Source of the DNA: Osmia lignaria lignaria
Lineage: Eukaryota; Arthropoda; Insecta; Hymenoptera; Megachilidae
Direction: 5' to 3'
Length of the DNA: 64,000 nucleotides
Assembly: GCF_051020975.1 (NCBI RefSeq)
Contig: NW_027478167.1
Location: 5,890,001 to 5,954,000 of the forward strand
The translations under genes were made by a program, and so were the position numbers. Below are positions 1-11,100 of the stretch, piece by piece. Each line of letters starts with the position of its first letter. The stretch's first letter is position 1. Below the pieces are notes generated by a model. That model did not search any database and was not told the origin of the DNA. It worked only from the letters and a program-made list of their open reading frames with translations.

Positions 1-4
1 TGAT

Positions 5-56
5 CAAAAAATATCATAGAACATAAAAAGTAGGAAACTTAATTCTCTACAAAAAA
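5..56. repeat. A-tract segment of the monomer
   Basis: Three A-runs lie at offsets 5-10, 25-29 and 51-56, with centres about 20 and 26 bp apart. The first spacing is close to two helical turns and the second about two and a half, so phasing is only partial. A-tracts of this kind can bend DNA, a property often reported for satellites. In the alternative haplotype the middle run is broken (ATAAATTGT). The segment recurs in every unit. Confidence 0.55.
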
Positions 57-93
57 GGTCTCTTAACATTTTGCCATAGCTCGCTTCGTTTCC

Positions 94-115
94 GAGATAT
101 TTGCAGATTTATCTC
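94..115. repeat. Short inverted repeat GAGATA / TATCTC
   Basis: GAGATA at 94-99 and TATCTC at 110-115 are exact reverse complements separated by 10 nt. In the many units with A at offset 109 the arms become GAGATAT and ATATCTC (7 bp, 8-nt loop). The stem is short and AT-rich, so a stable cruciform is doubtful; the symmetry could equally be a paired protein-binding site. It recurs throughout the array. Confidence 0.6.
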
Positions 116-129
116 AAGGGATGGGGCCT
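103..129 (+). repeat. Internal direct repeat, copy 1
   Basis: Runs from GCAGATTTATCTCAAG into GGGAAGGGGCC. With the preceding T it matches offsets 216-242 at 24 of 27 positions at a fixed spacing of 114 bp. The mismatches are at 108, 118 and 120. TTATCTCAA is identical in both copies and is where the 208-bp unit at 1930 was formed. The repeat suggests the monomer was itself built partly by an older duplication. Confidence 0.85.
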
Positions 130-139
130 GACGGACATA

Positions 140-153
140 TTTCGAGATATTTC
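140..153. repeat. Long-range inverted repeat arm (pairs with 299-312)
   Basis: TTTCGAGATATTTC here and the reverse complement of 299-312 (TCTCGAGATATATC) agree at 12 of 14 positions, including TCGAGATAT without a break. The arms lie about 145 bp apart within one monomer. The segment is itself close to palindromic (ATATTTCGAGATAT). Confidence 0.6.
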
Positions 154-175
154 TTCTTCTTGTTGTTCTTCTTCT
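152..175 (+). repeat. TTC-rich 24-nt mirror repeat
   Basis: The tract CTTCTTCTTG at 153-162 is followed by TT and by its own mirror image GTTCTTCTTC at 165-174, and one further T on each side keeps the symmetry (152 and 175). The top strand is all pyrimidine except for two symmetric G residues near the centre. Homopyrimidine mirror repeats can form intramolecular triplexes, but the 9-nt pure arms here are short. The tract is also the length hotspot of the monomer: the 319-bp and 307-bp classes all differ here by whole triplets. Confidence 0.8.
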
Positions 176-216
176 GCACAGCTAAGCTGGAAGTGGCATT
201 TACAGCTCGCAATAGT

Positions 217-243
217 GCAGAGTTATCTCAAAGAAAGGGGCCA
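217..243 (+). repeat. Internal direct repeat, copy 2
   Basis: GCAGAGTTATCTCAAAG leading into AAAGGGGCC, 114 bp downstream of copy 1. An AGCTCGC heptamer also precedes both copies (78-84 and 204-210) at a spacing of 126 bp, so the ancestral duplication may have been longer than the 27 bp still recognisable. Confidence 0.85.
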
Positions 244-291
244 CGGTGATTCTGTATCTCTATTATGTTGGTGCGGCTTCGGAACTTTTAA

Positions 292-311
292 ATATCTTGA
301 TATATCTCGAG
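292..311 (+). repeat. 10-bp tandem pair ATATCTTGAT / ATATCTCGAG
   Basis: Two adjacent 10-bp units near the monomer end. In the alternative haplotype they read ATATCTCGAT and ATATCTCGAA, an almost perfect duplication. The second unit creates CTCGAG in about half of the monomers. Offsets 298, 311 and 320 are diagnostic of the two haplotypes. Confidence 0.7.
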
Positions 312-322
312 AACTACGCATC

Positions 323-641
323 TGATCAAAAAATATCATAGAACATAAAAAGTAGGAAAGCTAATTGTCTACAAAAAAGGTCTCTTAACATTTTGCCATA
401 GCTCGCTTCGTTTCCGAGATATTTGCAGATTTATCTCAAGGGAAGGGGCCTGACGGACATATTTCGAGATATTTCTTCTTGTTGTTCTTCTTCTGCACAG
501 CTAAGCTGGAAGTGGCATTTGCGGCTCGCACTAGTTCAGAGTTATCTCAAAGAAAGGGGCCACGGTGTTTCTGTATCTCTATTATGTTGGTGCGGCTTCG
601 GAACTGTTACATATCTCGATATATCTCGAAAACTACGCTTC
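323..641 (+). repeat. 319-bp monomers, class alpha (first TTC tract short)
   Basis: One TTC triplet is missing before the central GTTG of the mirror tract. Other members start at 3426, 5355, 12436, 19190, 21119 and 24337. All but the last also carry GCGGCTCGCACTAG in the centre, so the class mostly descends from one event. The unit at 3426 additionally has TTCTGGTTG. Confidence 0.9.
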
Positions 642-1929
642 TGATCAAAAAATATCATAGAACATAAATTGTAGGAAACATAATTCTCTACAAAAAACGT
701 CTCTTAACATTTTGCCATAGCTCGCTTCGTTTCCGAGATATTTGCAGATTCAGCTCAAAGTAACGGGCCTGACGGACATATTTCGAGATATTTCTTCTTC
801 TTGTTGTTCCTCTTCTGCACAGCTAAACTGGAAGTGGCATTTCCAGCTCGCAATAGTGCAGAGTTATCTCAAAGAAAGGGGCCACGGTGTTTCTGTATCT
901 CTGTTATGTTGGTGCGGCTTCGGAACTTTTAAATATCTTGATATATCTCGAGAACTACGCATCTGATCAAAAAATATCATAGAACATAAAAAGTAGGAAA
1001 CTTAATTCTCTACAAAAAAGGTCTCTTAACATTTTGCCATAGCTCGCTTCGTTTCCGAGATATTTGCAGATTTATCTCAAGGGAAGGGGCCTGACGGACA
1101 TATTTCGAGATATTTCTTCTTCTTGTTGTTCTTCTTCTGCACAGCTAAACTGGAAGTGGCATTTCCAGCTCGCAATAGTGCAGAGTTATCTCAAAGAAAG
1201 GGGCCACGGTGTTTCTGTATCTCTATTATGTTGGTGCGGCTTCGGAACTTTTAAATATCTTGATATATCTCGAGAACTACGCATCTGATCAAAAAATATC
1301 ATAGAACATAAAAAGTACGAAACTTAATTCTCTACAAATAAAGTCTCTTAACATTTTGCCATAGCTCGCTTCGTTTCCGAGATATTTGCGGATTTATCTC
1401 AAGGGAAGGGGCCTGACGGACATATTTCGAGATATTTCTTCTTCTTGTTGTTCTTCTTCTGCACAGCTAAACTGGAAGTGGCATTTCCAGCTCGCAATAG
1501 TGCAGAGTTATCTCAAAGAAAGGGGCCACGGTGTTTCTGTATCTCTATTATGTTGGTGCGGCTTCGGAACTTTTAAATATCTTGATATATCTCGAGAACT
1601 ACGCATCTGATCAAAAAATATCATAGAACATAAAAAGTAGGAAACTTAATTCTCTACAAAAAAGGTCTCTTAACATTTTGCCATAGCTCGTTTCGTTTCC
1701 GAGATATTTGCAGATTTATCTCAAGGGAAGGGGCCTGACGGACATATTTCGAGATATTTCTTCTTCTTGTTGTTCTTCTTCCGCACAGCTAAGCTGGAAG
1801 TGGCATTTGCAGCTCGCAATAGTGCAGAGTTATCTCAAAGAAAGGGGCCACGGTGTTTCTGTATCTCTATTATGTTGGTGCGGCTTCGGAACTTTTAAAT
1901 ATCTCGATATATCTCGAAAACGACGCTTC

Positions 1930-2137
1930 TGATCAAAAAATATCATACAACATAAATTGTAGGAAACTTAATTCTCTACAAAAAAGGTCTCTTAACATTT
2001 TGCCATAGCTCGCTTCGTTTCCGAGATATTTGCAGATTTATCTCAAAGACAGGGGCCACGGTGTTTCTGTATCTCTATTATGTTGGTGCGGCTTCGGAAC
2101 TTTTAAATATCTCGATATATCTCGAAAACTACGCTTC
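1930..2137 (+). repeat. 208-bp deleted monomer
   Basis: Lacks exactly 114 bp, the spacing of the internal direct repeats. The junction reads GATTTATCTCAAAGACAGG: the left part is copy 1 and the right part copy 2, joined inside the shared TTATCTCAA. The right part carries AAAGACAGG, a variant also found in the unit at 3426, so the source was a related monomer. Everything between, including the TTC tract, is missing. Confidence 0.95.
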
Positions 2138-5100
2138 TGATCAAAAAATATCATAGAACATAAATTGTAGGAAACATAATTCTCCACAAAAAACGTCTCT
2201 TAACATTTTGCCATAGCTGGCTTCGTTTCCGAGATATTTGCAGATTCAGCTCAAAGTAACGGGCCTGACGGACATATTTCGAGATATTTCTTCTTCTTGT
2301 TGTTCTTCTTCTGCACAGCTAAACTAGAAGTGGCATTTCCAGCTCGCAATAGTGCAGAGTTATCTCAAAGAAAGGGGCCACGGTGTTTCTGTATTTCTAT
2401 TATGTTGGTGCGGCTTCGGAACTTTTAAATATCTTGATATATCTCGAGAACTACGCATCTGATCAAAAAATATCATAGAACATAAAAAGTAGGAAACTTA
2501 ATTCCCTACAAAAAAGGTCTTTTAACATTTTCCCATAGCTCGCTTCGTTTCCGAGATATTTGCAGATTTATCTCAAGGGAAGGGGCCTGACGGACATATT
2601 TCGAGATATTTCTTCTTCCTGTTGTTCTTCTTCTGCACAGCTAAGCTGGAAGTGGCATTTGCAGCTCGCAATAGTGCAGAGTTATCTCAAAGAAAGGGGC
2701 CACGGTGTTTCTGTATCTCTATTATGATGGTGCGGCTTCGGAACTTTTAAATATCTTGATATATCTCGAGAACTACGCAGCTGATCAAAAAATATCATAG
2801 AACATAAAAAGTAGGAAACTTAATTCTCTACAAATAAAGTCTCTTAACATTTTGCCAGAGCTCGCTTCGTTTCCGAGATATTTGCAGATTTATCTCAAGG
2901 GAAGGGGCCTGACGGACATATTTCGAGATATTTCTTCTTCTTGTTGTTCTTCTTCTGCACAGCTAAGCTGGAAGTGGCACTTGCAGCTCGCAATAGTGCA
3001 GAGTTATCTCAAAGAAAGGGGCCACGGTGTTTCTGTATCTCTATTATGTTGGTGCGGCTTCGGAACTTTTAAATATCTTGATATATCTCGAGAACTACGC
3101 ATCTGATCAAAAAATATCATAGAACATAAAAAGTAGGAAACTGAATTCTCTACAAAAAAGGTCTCTTAACATTTTGCCATAGCTCGCTTCGTTTCCGAGA
3201 TATTTGCAGATTTATCTCAAGGGAAGGGGCCTGACGGACATATTTCGAGATATTTCTTCTTCTTGTTGTTCTTCTTCTGCACAGCTAAACTGGAAGTGGC
3301 ATTTCCAGCTGGCAATAGTGCAGAGTTATCTCAAAGAAAGGGGCCACGGTGTTTCTGTATCTCTATTATGTTGGTGCGGCTTCGGAACTTTTAAATGTCT
3401 TGATATATCTCGAGAACTACGCATCTGATCAAAAAATATCATAGAACATAAAAAGTAGGAAACCTAATTCTCTACAAAAAAGGTCTCTTAACATTTTGCC
3501 ATAGCTCGCTTCATTTCCGAGATATTTGCAGATTTATCTCAAGGGAAGGGGCCTGACGGACATATTTCGAGATATTTCTTCTGGTTGTTCTTCTTCTGCA
3601 CAGCTAAGCTGGAAGTGGCATTTGCGGCTCGCACTAGTGCAGAGTTATCTCAAAGACAGGGGCCACGGTGTTTCTGTATCTCTATTATGTTGGTGCGGCT
3701 TCGGAACTTTTAAATATCTCGATATATCTCGAAAACTACGCTTCTGATCAAAAAATATCATAGAACATAAATTGTAGGAAACATAATTCTCTACAAAAAA
3801 CGTCTCTTAACATTTTGCCATAGCTCGCTTCGTTTCCGAGATATTTGCAGATTCAGCTCAAAGTAACGGGCCTGACGGACATATTTCGAGATATTTCTTC
3901 TTCTTGTTGTTCTTCTTCTGCACAGCTAAACTGGAAGTGGCATTTCCAGCTCGCAATAGTGCAGAGTTATCTCAAAGAAAGGGGCCACGGTGTTTCTGTA
4001 TCTCTATTATGTTGGTGCGGCTTCGGAACTTTTAAGTATCTTGATATATCTCGAGAACTACGCATCTGATCAAAAAATATCATAGAACATAAAAAGTAGG
4101 AAACTTAATTCTCTACAAAAAAGGTCTCTTAACATTTTGCCATAGCTCGCTTCGTTTCCGAGATGTTTGCAGGTTTATCTCAAGGGAAGGGGCCTGACGG
4201 ACATATTTCGAGATATTTCTTCTTCTTGTTGTTCTTCTTCTGCACAGCTAAGCTGGAAGTGGCATTTGCAGCTCGCAATAGTGCAGAGTTATCTCAAAGA
4301 AAGGGGCCACGGTGTTTCTGTATTTCTATTATGTTGGTGCGGCTTCGGAACTTTTAAATATCTTGATATATCTCGAGAACTACGCATCTGATCAAAAAAT
4401 ATCATACAACATAAAATGTAGGAAACTTAATTCTCTACAAAAAAGGTCTCTTAACATTTTGCCATAGCTCGCTTCGTTTCCGAGATATTTGCAGATTTAT
4501 CTCAAGGGAAGGGGCCTGACGGACATATTTCGAGATATTTCTTCTTCTTGTTGTTCTTCTTCTGCACAGCTAAACTGGAAGTGGCATTTCCAGCTCGCAA
4601 TAGTGCAGAGTGATCTCAAAGAAAGGGGCCACGGTGTTTCTGTATCTCTATTATGTTGGTGCGGCTTCGGAACTTTTAAATATCTTGATATATCTCGAGA
4701 ACTACGCATCTGATCAAAAAATATCATAGAACATAAAAAGTAGGAAACCTAATTCTCTACAAAAGAGGTCTCTTAACATTTTGCCATAGCTCGTTTCGTT
4801 TCCGAGATATTTGCAGATATATCTCAAGGGAAGGGGCCTGACGGACATATTTCGAGATATTTCTTCTTCTTGTTGTTCTTCTTCTGCACAGCTAAGCTGG
4901 AAGTGGCATTTGCAGCTCGCAATAGTGCAGAGTTATCTCAAAGAAAGGGGCCACGGTGTTTCTGTATCTCTATTATGTTGGTGCGGCTTCGGAACTTTTA
5001 AATATCTTGATATATCTCGAGAACTACGCATCTGATCAAAAAATATCATAGAACATAAAAAGTAGGAAACCTAATTCTCTACAAAAAAGGTCTCTTAACA

Positions 5101-8100
5101 TTTTGCCATAGCTCGCTTCGTTTCCGAGATATTTGCAGATTTATCTCAAGGGAAGGGGCCTGACGGACATATTTCGAGATATTTCTTCTTCTCGTTATTC
5201 TTCTTCTGCACAGCTAAGCTGGAAGTGGCATTTGCAGCTCGCAATAGTATAGAGTTATCTCAAAGAAAGGGGCCACGGTGTTTCTGTATCTCTATTATGT
5301 TGGTGCGGCTTCGGAACTTTTAAATATCTTGATATATCTCGACAACTACGCATCTGATCAAAAAATATCATACAACATAAAAAGTAGGAAACTTAATTCT
5401 CTACAAAAAAGGTCTCTTAACATTTTGCCATAGCTCGCTTCATTTCCGAGATATTTGCAGATTTATCTCAAGGGAAGGGGCCTGACGGACATATTTCGAG
5501 ATATTTCTTCTTGTTGTTCTTCTTCTGCACAGCTAAGCTGGAAGTGGCATTTGCGGCTCGCACTAGTGCAGAGTTATCTCAAAGAAAGGGGCCACGGTGT
5601 TTCTGTATCTCTATTATGTTGGTGCGGCTTCGGAACTTTTAAATATCTCGATATATCTCGAAAACTACGCTTCTGATCAAAAAATATCATAGAACATAAA
5701 TTGTAGGAAACATAATTCTCTACAAAAAAGGTCTCTAAACATTTTGCCATAGCTCGCTTCGTTTCCGAGATATTTGCAGATACATCTCAAGGGAAGGGGC
5801 CTGACGGACATATTTCGAGATATTTCTTCTTCTTGTTGTTCTTCTTCTGCACAGCTAACCTGGAAGTGGCATTTGCAGCTCGCAATAGTGCAGAGTTATC
5901 TCAAAGAAAGGGGCCACGGTGTTTCTGTATTTCTATTATGTTGGTGCGGCTTCGGAACTTTTAAATATCTTGATATATCTCGAGAACTACGCATCTGATC
6001 AAAAAATATCATACAACATAAAATGTAGGAAACTTAACTCTCTACAAAAAAGGCCTCTTAACATTTTGCCATAGCTCGCTTCGTTTCCGAGATATTTGCA
6101 GATTTATCTCAAGGGAAGGGGCCTGACGGACATATTTCGAGATATTTCTTCTTCTTGTTGTTCTTCTTCTGCACAGCTAAGCTGGAAGTGGCATTTGCAG
6201 CTCGCAATAGTGCAGAGTTATCTCAAAGAAAGGGGCCACGGTGTTTCTGTATCTCTATTATGTTGGTGCGGCATCGGAACTTTTAAATATCTTGATATAT
6301 CTCGAGAACTACGCATCTGATCAAAAAATATCATAGAACATAAAAAGTAGGAAACTTAATTCTCTACAAAAAAGGTCTCTTAACATTTTGCCATAGCTCG
6401 CTTCGTTTCCGAGATATTTGCAGATTTATCTCAAGGGAAGGGGCCTGACGGACATATTTCGAGATATTTCTTCTTCTTGTTGTTCTTCTTCTGCACAGCT
6501 AAGCTGGAAGTGGCATTTGCAGCTGGCAATAGTGCAGAGTTATCTCAAAGAAAGGGGCCACGGTGATTCTGTATCTCTATTATGTTGGTGCGGCTTCGGA
6601 ACTTTTAAATATCTTGATATATCTCGAGAACTACGCATCTGATCAAAAAATATCATAGAACATAAAAAGTAGGAAACTTAAGTCTCTACAAAAAAGGTCT
6701 CTTAACATTTTGCCATAGCTCGATTCGTTTCCGAGATATTTGCCGATATATCTCAAGGGAAGGGGCCTGACGGACATATTTCGAGATATTTTTTCTTCTT
6801 GTTGTTCTTCTTCTGCACAGCTAAGCTGGAAGTGGCATTTGCAGCTCGCAATAGTGCAGAGTTATCTCAAAGAAAGGGGCCACGGTGTTTCTGTATCTCT
6901 ATTATGTTGGTGCGGCTTCGGAACTTTTAAATATCTTGATATATCTCGAGAACTACGCATCTGATCAAAAAATATCATACAACATAAAATGTAGGAAACT
7001 TAATTCTCTACAAAAAAGGTCTCTTAACATTTTGCCATAGCTCGCTTCGTTTCCGAGATATTTGCAGATTTATCTCAAGGGAAGGGGCCTGACGGACATA
7101 TTTCGAGATATTTCTTCTTCTTGTTGTTCTTCTTCTGCACAGCTAAACTGGAAGTGGCATTTCCAGCTCGCAATAGTGCAGAGTTATCTCAAAGAAAGGG
7201 GCCACGGTGTTTCTGTATCTCTATTATGTTGGTGCGGCTTCGGAACTTTTAAATATCTCGATATATCTCGAAAACTACGCTTCTGATCAAAAAATATCAT
7301 AGAACATAAATTGTAGGAAACATAATTCTCTACAAAAAAGGTCTCTTAACATTTTGCCATAGGTCGCTTCGTTTCCGAGATATTTGCAGATACATCTCAA
7401 GGGAAGGGGCCTGACGGACATATTTCGAGATATTTCTTCTTCTTGTTGTTCTTCTTCTGCACACCTAAACTGGAAGTGGCATTTGCAGCTCGCAATAGTG
7501 CACAGTTATCTCAAAGAAAGGGGCCACGGTGTTTCTGTATTTCTATTATGTTGGTGCGGCTTCGGAACTTTTAAATATCTTGATATATCTCGAGAACTAC
7601 GCATCTGATCAAAAAATATCATACAACATAAAATGTAGGAAACTTAATTCTCTACAAAAAAGGCCTCTTAACATTCTGCCATAGCTCGCTTCGTTTCCGA
7701 GATATTTGCAGATTTATCTCAAGGGAAGGGGCCTGACGGACATATTTCGAGATATTTCTTCTTCTTGTTGTTCTTCTTCTGCACAGCTAAGCTGGAAGTG
7801 GCATTTGCAGCTGGCAATAGTGCAGAGTTATCTCAAAGAAAGGGGCCACGGTGATTCTGTATCTCTATTATGTTGGTGCGGCTTCGGAACTTTTAAATAT
7901 CTTGATATATCTCGAGAACTACGCATGTGATCAAAAAATATCATAGAACATAAAAAGTAGGAAACTTAATTCTCTACAAAAAAGGTCTCTTAACATTTTG
8001 CCATAGCTCGATTCGTTTCCGAGATATTTGCCGATATATCTCAAGGGAAGGGGCCTGACGGACATATTTCGAGATATTTTTTCTTCTTGTTGTTCTTCTT

Positions 8101-11100
8101 CTGCACAGCTAAGCTGGAAGTGGCATTTGCAGCTCGCAATAGTGCAGAGTTATCTCAAAGAAAGGGGCCACGGTGTTTCTGTATCTCTATTATGTTGGTG
8201 CGGCTTCGGAACTTTTAAATATCTTGATATATCTCGAGAACTACGCATCTGATCAAAAAATATCATGGAACATAAAAAGTAGAAAACTTAATTCTCTACA
8301 AAAAAGGTCTCTTAACATTTTGCCATAGCTCGCTTCGTTTCCGAGATATTTGCAGATTTATCTCAAGGGAAGGGGCCTGACGGACATATTTCGAGATATT
8401 TCTTCTTCTTGTTGTTCTTCTTCTGCACAGCTAAGCTGGAAGTGGCATTTGCAGCTCGCAATAGTGCAGAGTTATCTCAAAGAAAGGGGCCACGGTGTTT
8501 CTGTATTTCTATTATGTTGGTGCGGCTTCGGAACTTTTAAATATCTTGATATATCTCCAGGACTACGCATCTGATCAAAAAATATCATAGAACATAAAAA
8601 GTAGGAAACTTAATTCTCTACAAAAAAGGTCTCTTAACATTTTCCCATAGCTCGCTTCGTTTCCGAGATATTTGCAGATTTATCTCAAGGGAAGGGGCCT
8701 GACGGACATATTTCGAGATATTTCTTCTTCTTGTTGTTCTTCTTCTGCACAGCTAAGCTGGAAGTGGCATTTGCAGCTGGCAATAGTGCAGAGTTATCTC
8801 AAAGAAAGGGGCCACGGTGATTCTGTATCTCTATTATGTTGGTGCGGCTTCGGAACTTTTAAATATCTTGATATATCTCGAGAACTACGCATCTGATCAA
8901 AAAATATCATAGAACATAAAAAGTAGGAAACTTAATTCTCTACAAAAAAGGTCTCTTAACATTTTGCCATAGCTCGCTTCGTTTCCGAGATATTTGCAGA
9001 TACATCTCAAGGGAAGGGGCCTGACGGACATATTTCGAGATATTTCTTCTTCTTGTTGTTCTTCTTCTGCACAGCTAAGCTGGAAGTGGCATTTGCAGCT
9101 CGCAATAGGGCAGAGTTATCTCAAAGAAAGGGGCCACGGTGTTTCTGTATCTCTATTATGTTGGTGCGGCTTCGGAACTTTTAAATATCTCGATATATCT
9201 CGAAAACTACGCTTCTGATCAAAAAATATCATAGAACATAAATTGTAGGAAACATAATTATCTACAAAAAAGGTCTCTTAACATTTTGCCATAGCTCGCT
9301 TCGTTTCCGAGATATTTGCAGATACATCTCAAGGGAAGGGGCCTGACGGACATATTTCGAGATATTTCTTCTTCTTGTTGTTCTTCTTCTGCACAGCTAA
9401 GCTGGAAGTGGCATTAGCAGCTCGCAATAGTGCAGAGTTACCTCAAAGAAAGGGGCCACGGTGTTTCTGTATCTCTATTATGTTGGTGCGGCTTCGGAAC
9501 TTTTAAATATCTCGATATATCTCGAAAACTACGCTTCTGATCAAAAAATATCATAGAACATAAATTGTAGGAAACATAATTCTCTACAAAAAAGGTCTCT
9601 TAACATTTTGCCATAGGTCGCTTCGTTTCCGAGATATTTGCAGATACATCTCAAGGGAAGGGGCCTGACGGACATATTTCGAGATATTTCTTCTTCTTGT
9701 TGTTCTTCTTCTGCACAGCTAACCTGGAAGTGGCATTTGCAGCTCGCAATAGTGCAGAGTTATCTCAAAGAAAGGGGCCACGGTGTTTCTGTATCTCTAT
9801 TATGTTGGTGCGGCTTCGGAACTTTTAAATATCTTGATATATCTCGAGAACTACGCATCTGATCAAAAAATATCATAGAACATAAAAAGTAGGAAACCTA
9901 ATTCTCTACAAAAAAGGTCTCTTAACATTTTGCCATAGCTCGCTTCGTTTCCGAGATATTTGCAGATTTATCTCAAGGGAAGGGGCCTGACGGACATATT
10001 TCGAGATATTTCTTCTTCTAGTTATTCTTCTTCTGCACAGCTAAGCTGGAAGTGGCATTTGCAGCTCGCAATAGTGCAGAGTTATCTCAAAGAAAGGGGC
10101 CACGGTGTTTCTGTATCTCTATTATGTTGGTGCGGCTTCGGAACTTTTAAATATCTTGATATATCTCGAGAACTACGCATCTGATCAAAAAATATCATGG
10201 AACATAAAAAGTAGAAAACTTAATTCTCTACAAAAAAGGTCTCTTAACATTTTGCCATAGCTCGCTTCGTTTCCGAGATATTTGCAGATTTATCTCAAGG
10301 GAAGGGGCCTGACGGACATATTTCGAGATATTTCTTCTTCTTGTTGTTCTTCTTCTGCACAGCTAAGCTGGAAGTGGCATTTGCAGCTCGCAATAGTGCA
10401 GAGTTATCTCAAAGAAAGGGGCTACGGTGTTTCTGTGTTTCTATTATGTTGGTGCGGCTTCGGAACTTTTAAATATCTTGATATATCTCCAGGACTACGC
10501 ATCTGATCAAAAAATATCATAGAACATAAAAAGTAGGAAACTTAATTCTCTACAAAAAAGGTCTCTTAACATTTTGCCATAGGTCGCTTCGTTTCCGAGA
10601 TATTTGCAGATTTATCTCAAGGGAAGGGGCCTGACGGACATATTTCGAGATATTTCTTCTTCTTGTTGTTCTTCTTCTGCACAGCTAAGCTGGAAGTGGC
10701 ATTTGCAGCTGGCAATAGTGCAGAGTTATCTCAAAGAAAGGGGCCACGGTGATTCTGTATCTCTATTATGTTGGTGCGGCTTCGGAACTTTTAAATATCT
10801 TGATATATCTCGAGAACTACGCATCTGATCAAAAAATATCATAGAACATAAAAAGTAGGAAACTTAATTCTCTACAAAAAAGGTCTCTTAACATTTTGCC
10901 ATAGCTCGCTTCGTTTCCGAGATATTTGCAGATACATCTCAAGGGAAGGGGCCTGACGGACATATTTCGAGATATTTCTTCTTCTTGTTGTTCTTCTTCT
11001 GCACAGCTAAGCTGGAAGTGGCATTTGCAGCTCGCAATAGTGCAGAGTTATCTCAAAGAAAGGGGCCACGGTGTTTCTGTATCTCTATTATGTTGGTGCG

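Larger units (their letters stand above)
1..322 (+). repeat. Reference monomer (unit 1)
   Basis: Used here as the coordinate ruler, since offsets within it equal window coordinates. It has 61 C and 64 G (38.8% GC) and 11 CpG dinucleotides. It differs from most units by T at 122 (AAGGGATGGGG instead of AAGGGAAGGGG), A at 202 and A at 249. Parts in order: A-tracts at 5-56; TTGCCATAGCTCGC at about 71-84; GAGATA at 94-99; first direct-repeat copy at 103-129; TTC mirror tract at 152-175; central haplotype sites at 186, 202, 204 and 212; second direct-repeat copy at 217-243; a 10-bp tandem pair at 292-311. The length is close to two nucleosome repeats. The phase is arbitrary. Confidence 0.95.
1..5673 (+). 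repeat. Block I: units 1-18, mixed monomers
   Basis: Contains units with AAACTGG and TTCCAGCTC in the centre, three units with ATTCAGCTCAAAGTAACGGG (starting at 642, 2138 and 3745), and three short 319-bp units. Each CAGCTC unit directly follows a shortened unit (319 bp at 323, 208 bp at 1930, 319 bp at 3426), so these pairs probably descend from one ancestral dimer. Confidence 0.8.

Noticed and set aside
140..156. CENP-B box
   Set aside because: The best partial match (TTCG followed by A at the right distance) lacks the CGGG half, and no other site in either strand of the monomer fits the consensus.
283..310. TATA-like promoter (TTTTAAATATC) in each unit
   Set aside because: The sequence is AT-rich by composition and no start-site context or downstream gene supports it. 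Satellite transcription cannot be judged from the sequence.
1..322. CRISPR-like array
   Set aside because: A 322-bp period with no unique spacers between short repeats does not fit a CRISPR array.
101..325. A 74-codon open reading frame present in most monomers, as a possible repeated small gene
   Set aside because: It begins at TTG with no ATG or plausible initiation context, 322 is not a multiple of 3 so frames do not join, it resembles no family I know, and several units carry stops (for example at 2138, 2460, 9216, 11470, 42333) or lose the TTG (16292, 56500). Its recurrence follows simply from the repeat.
321..340. Hammerhead ribozyme core around CTGATCA and GAAAC
   Set aside because: The CTGANGA core reads CTGATCA, and CTGACGG near offset 128 also fails. 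The needed stems are not apparent.
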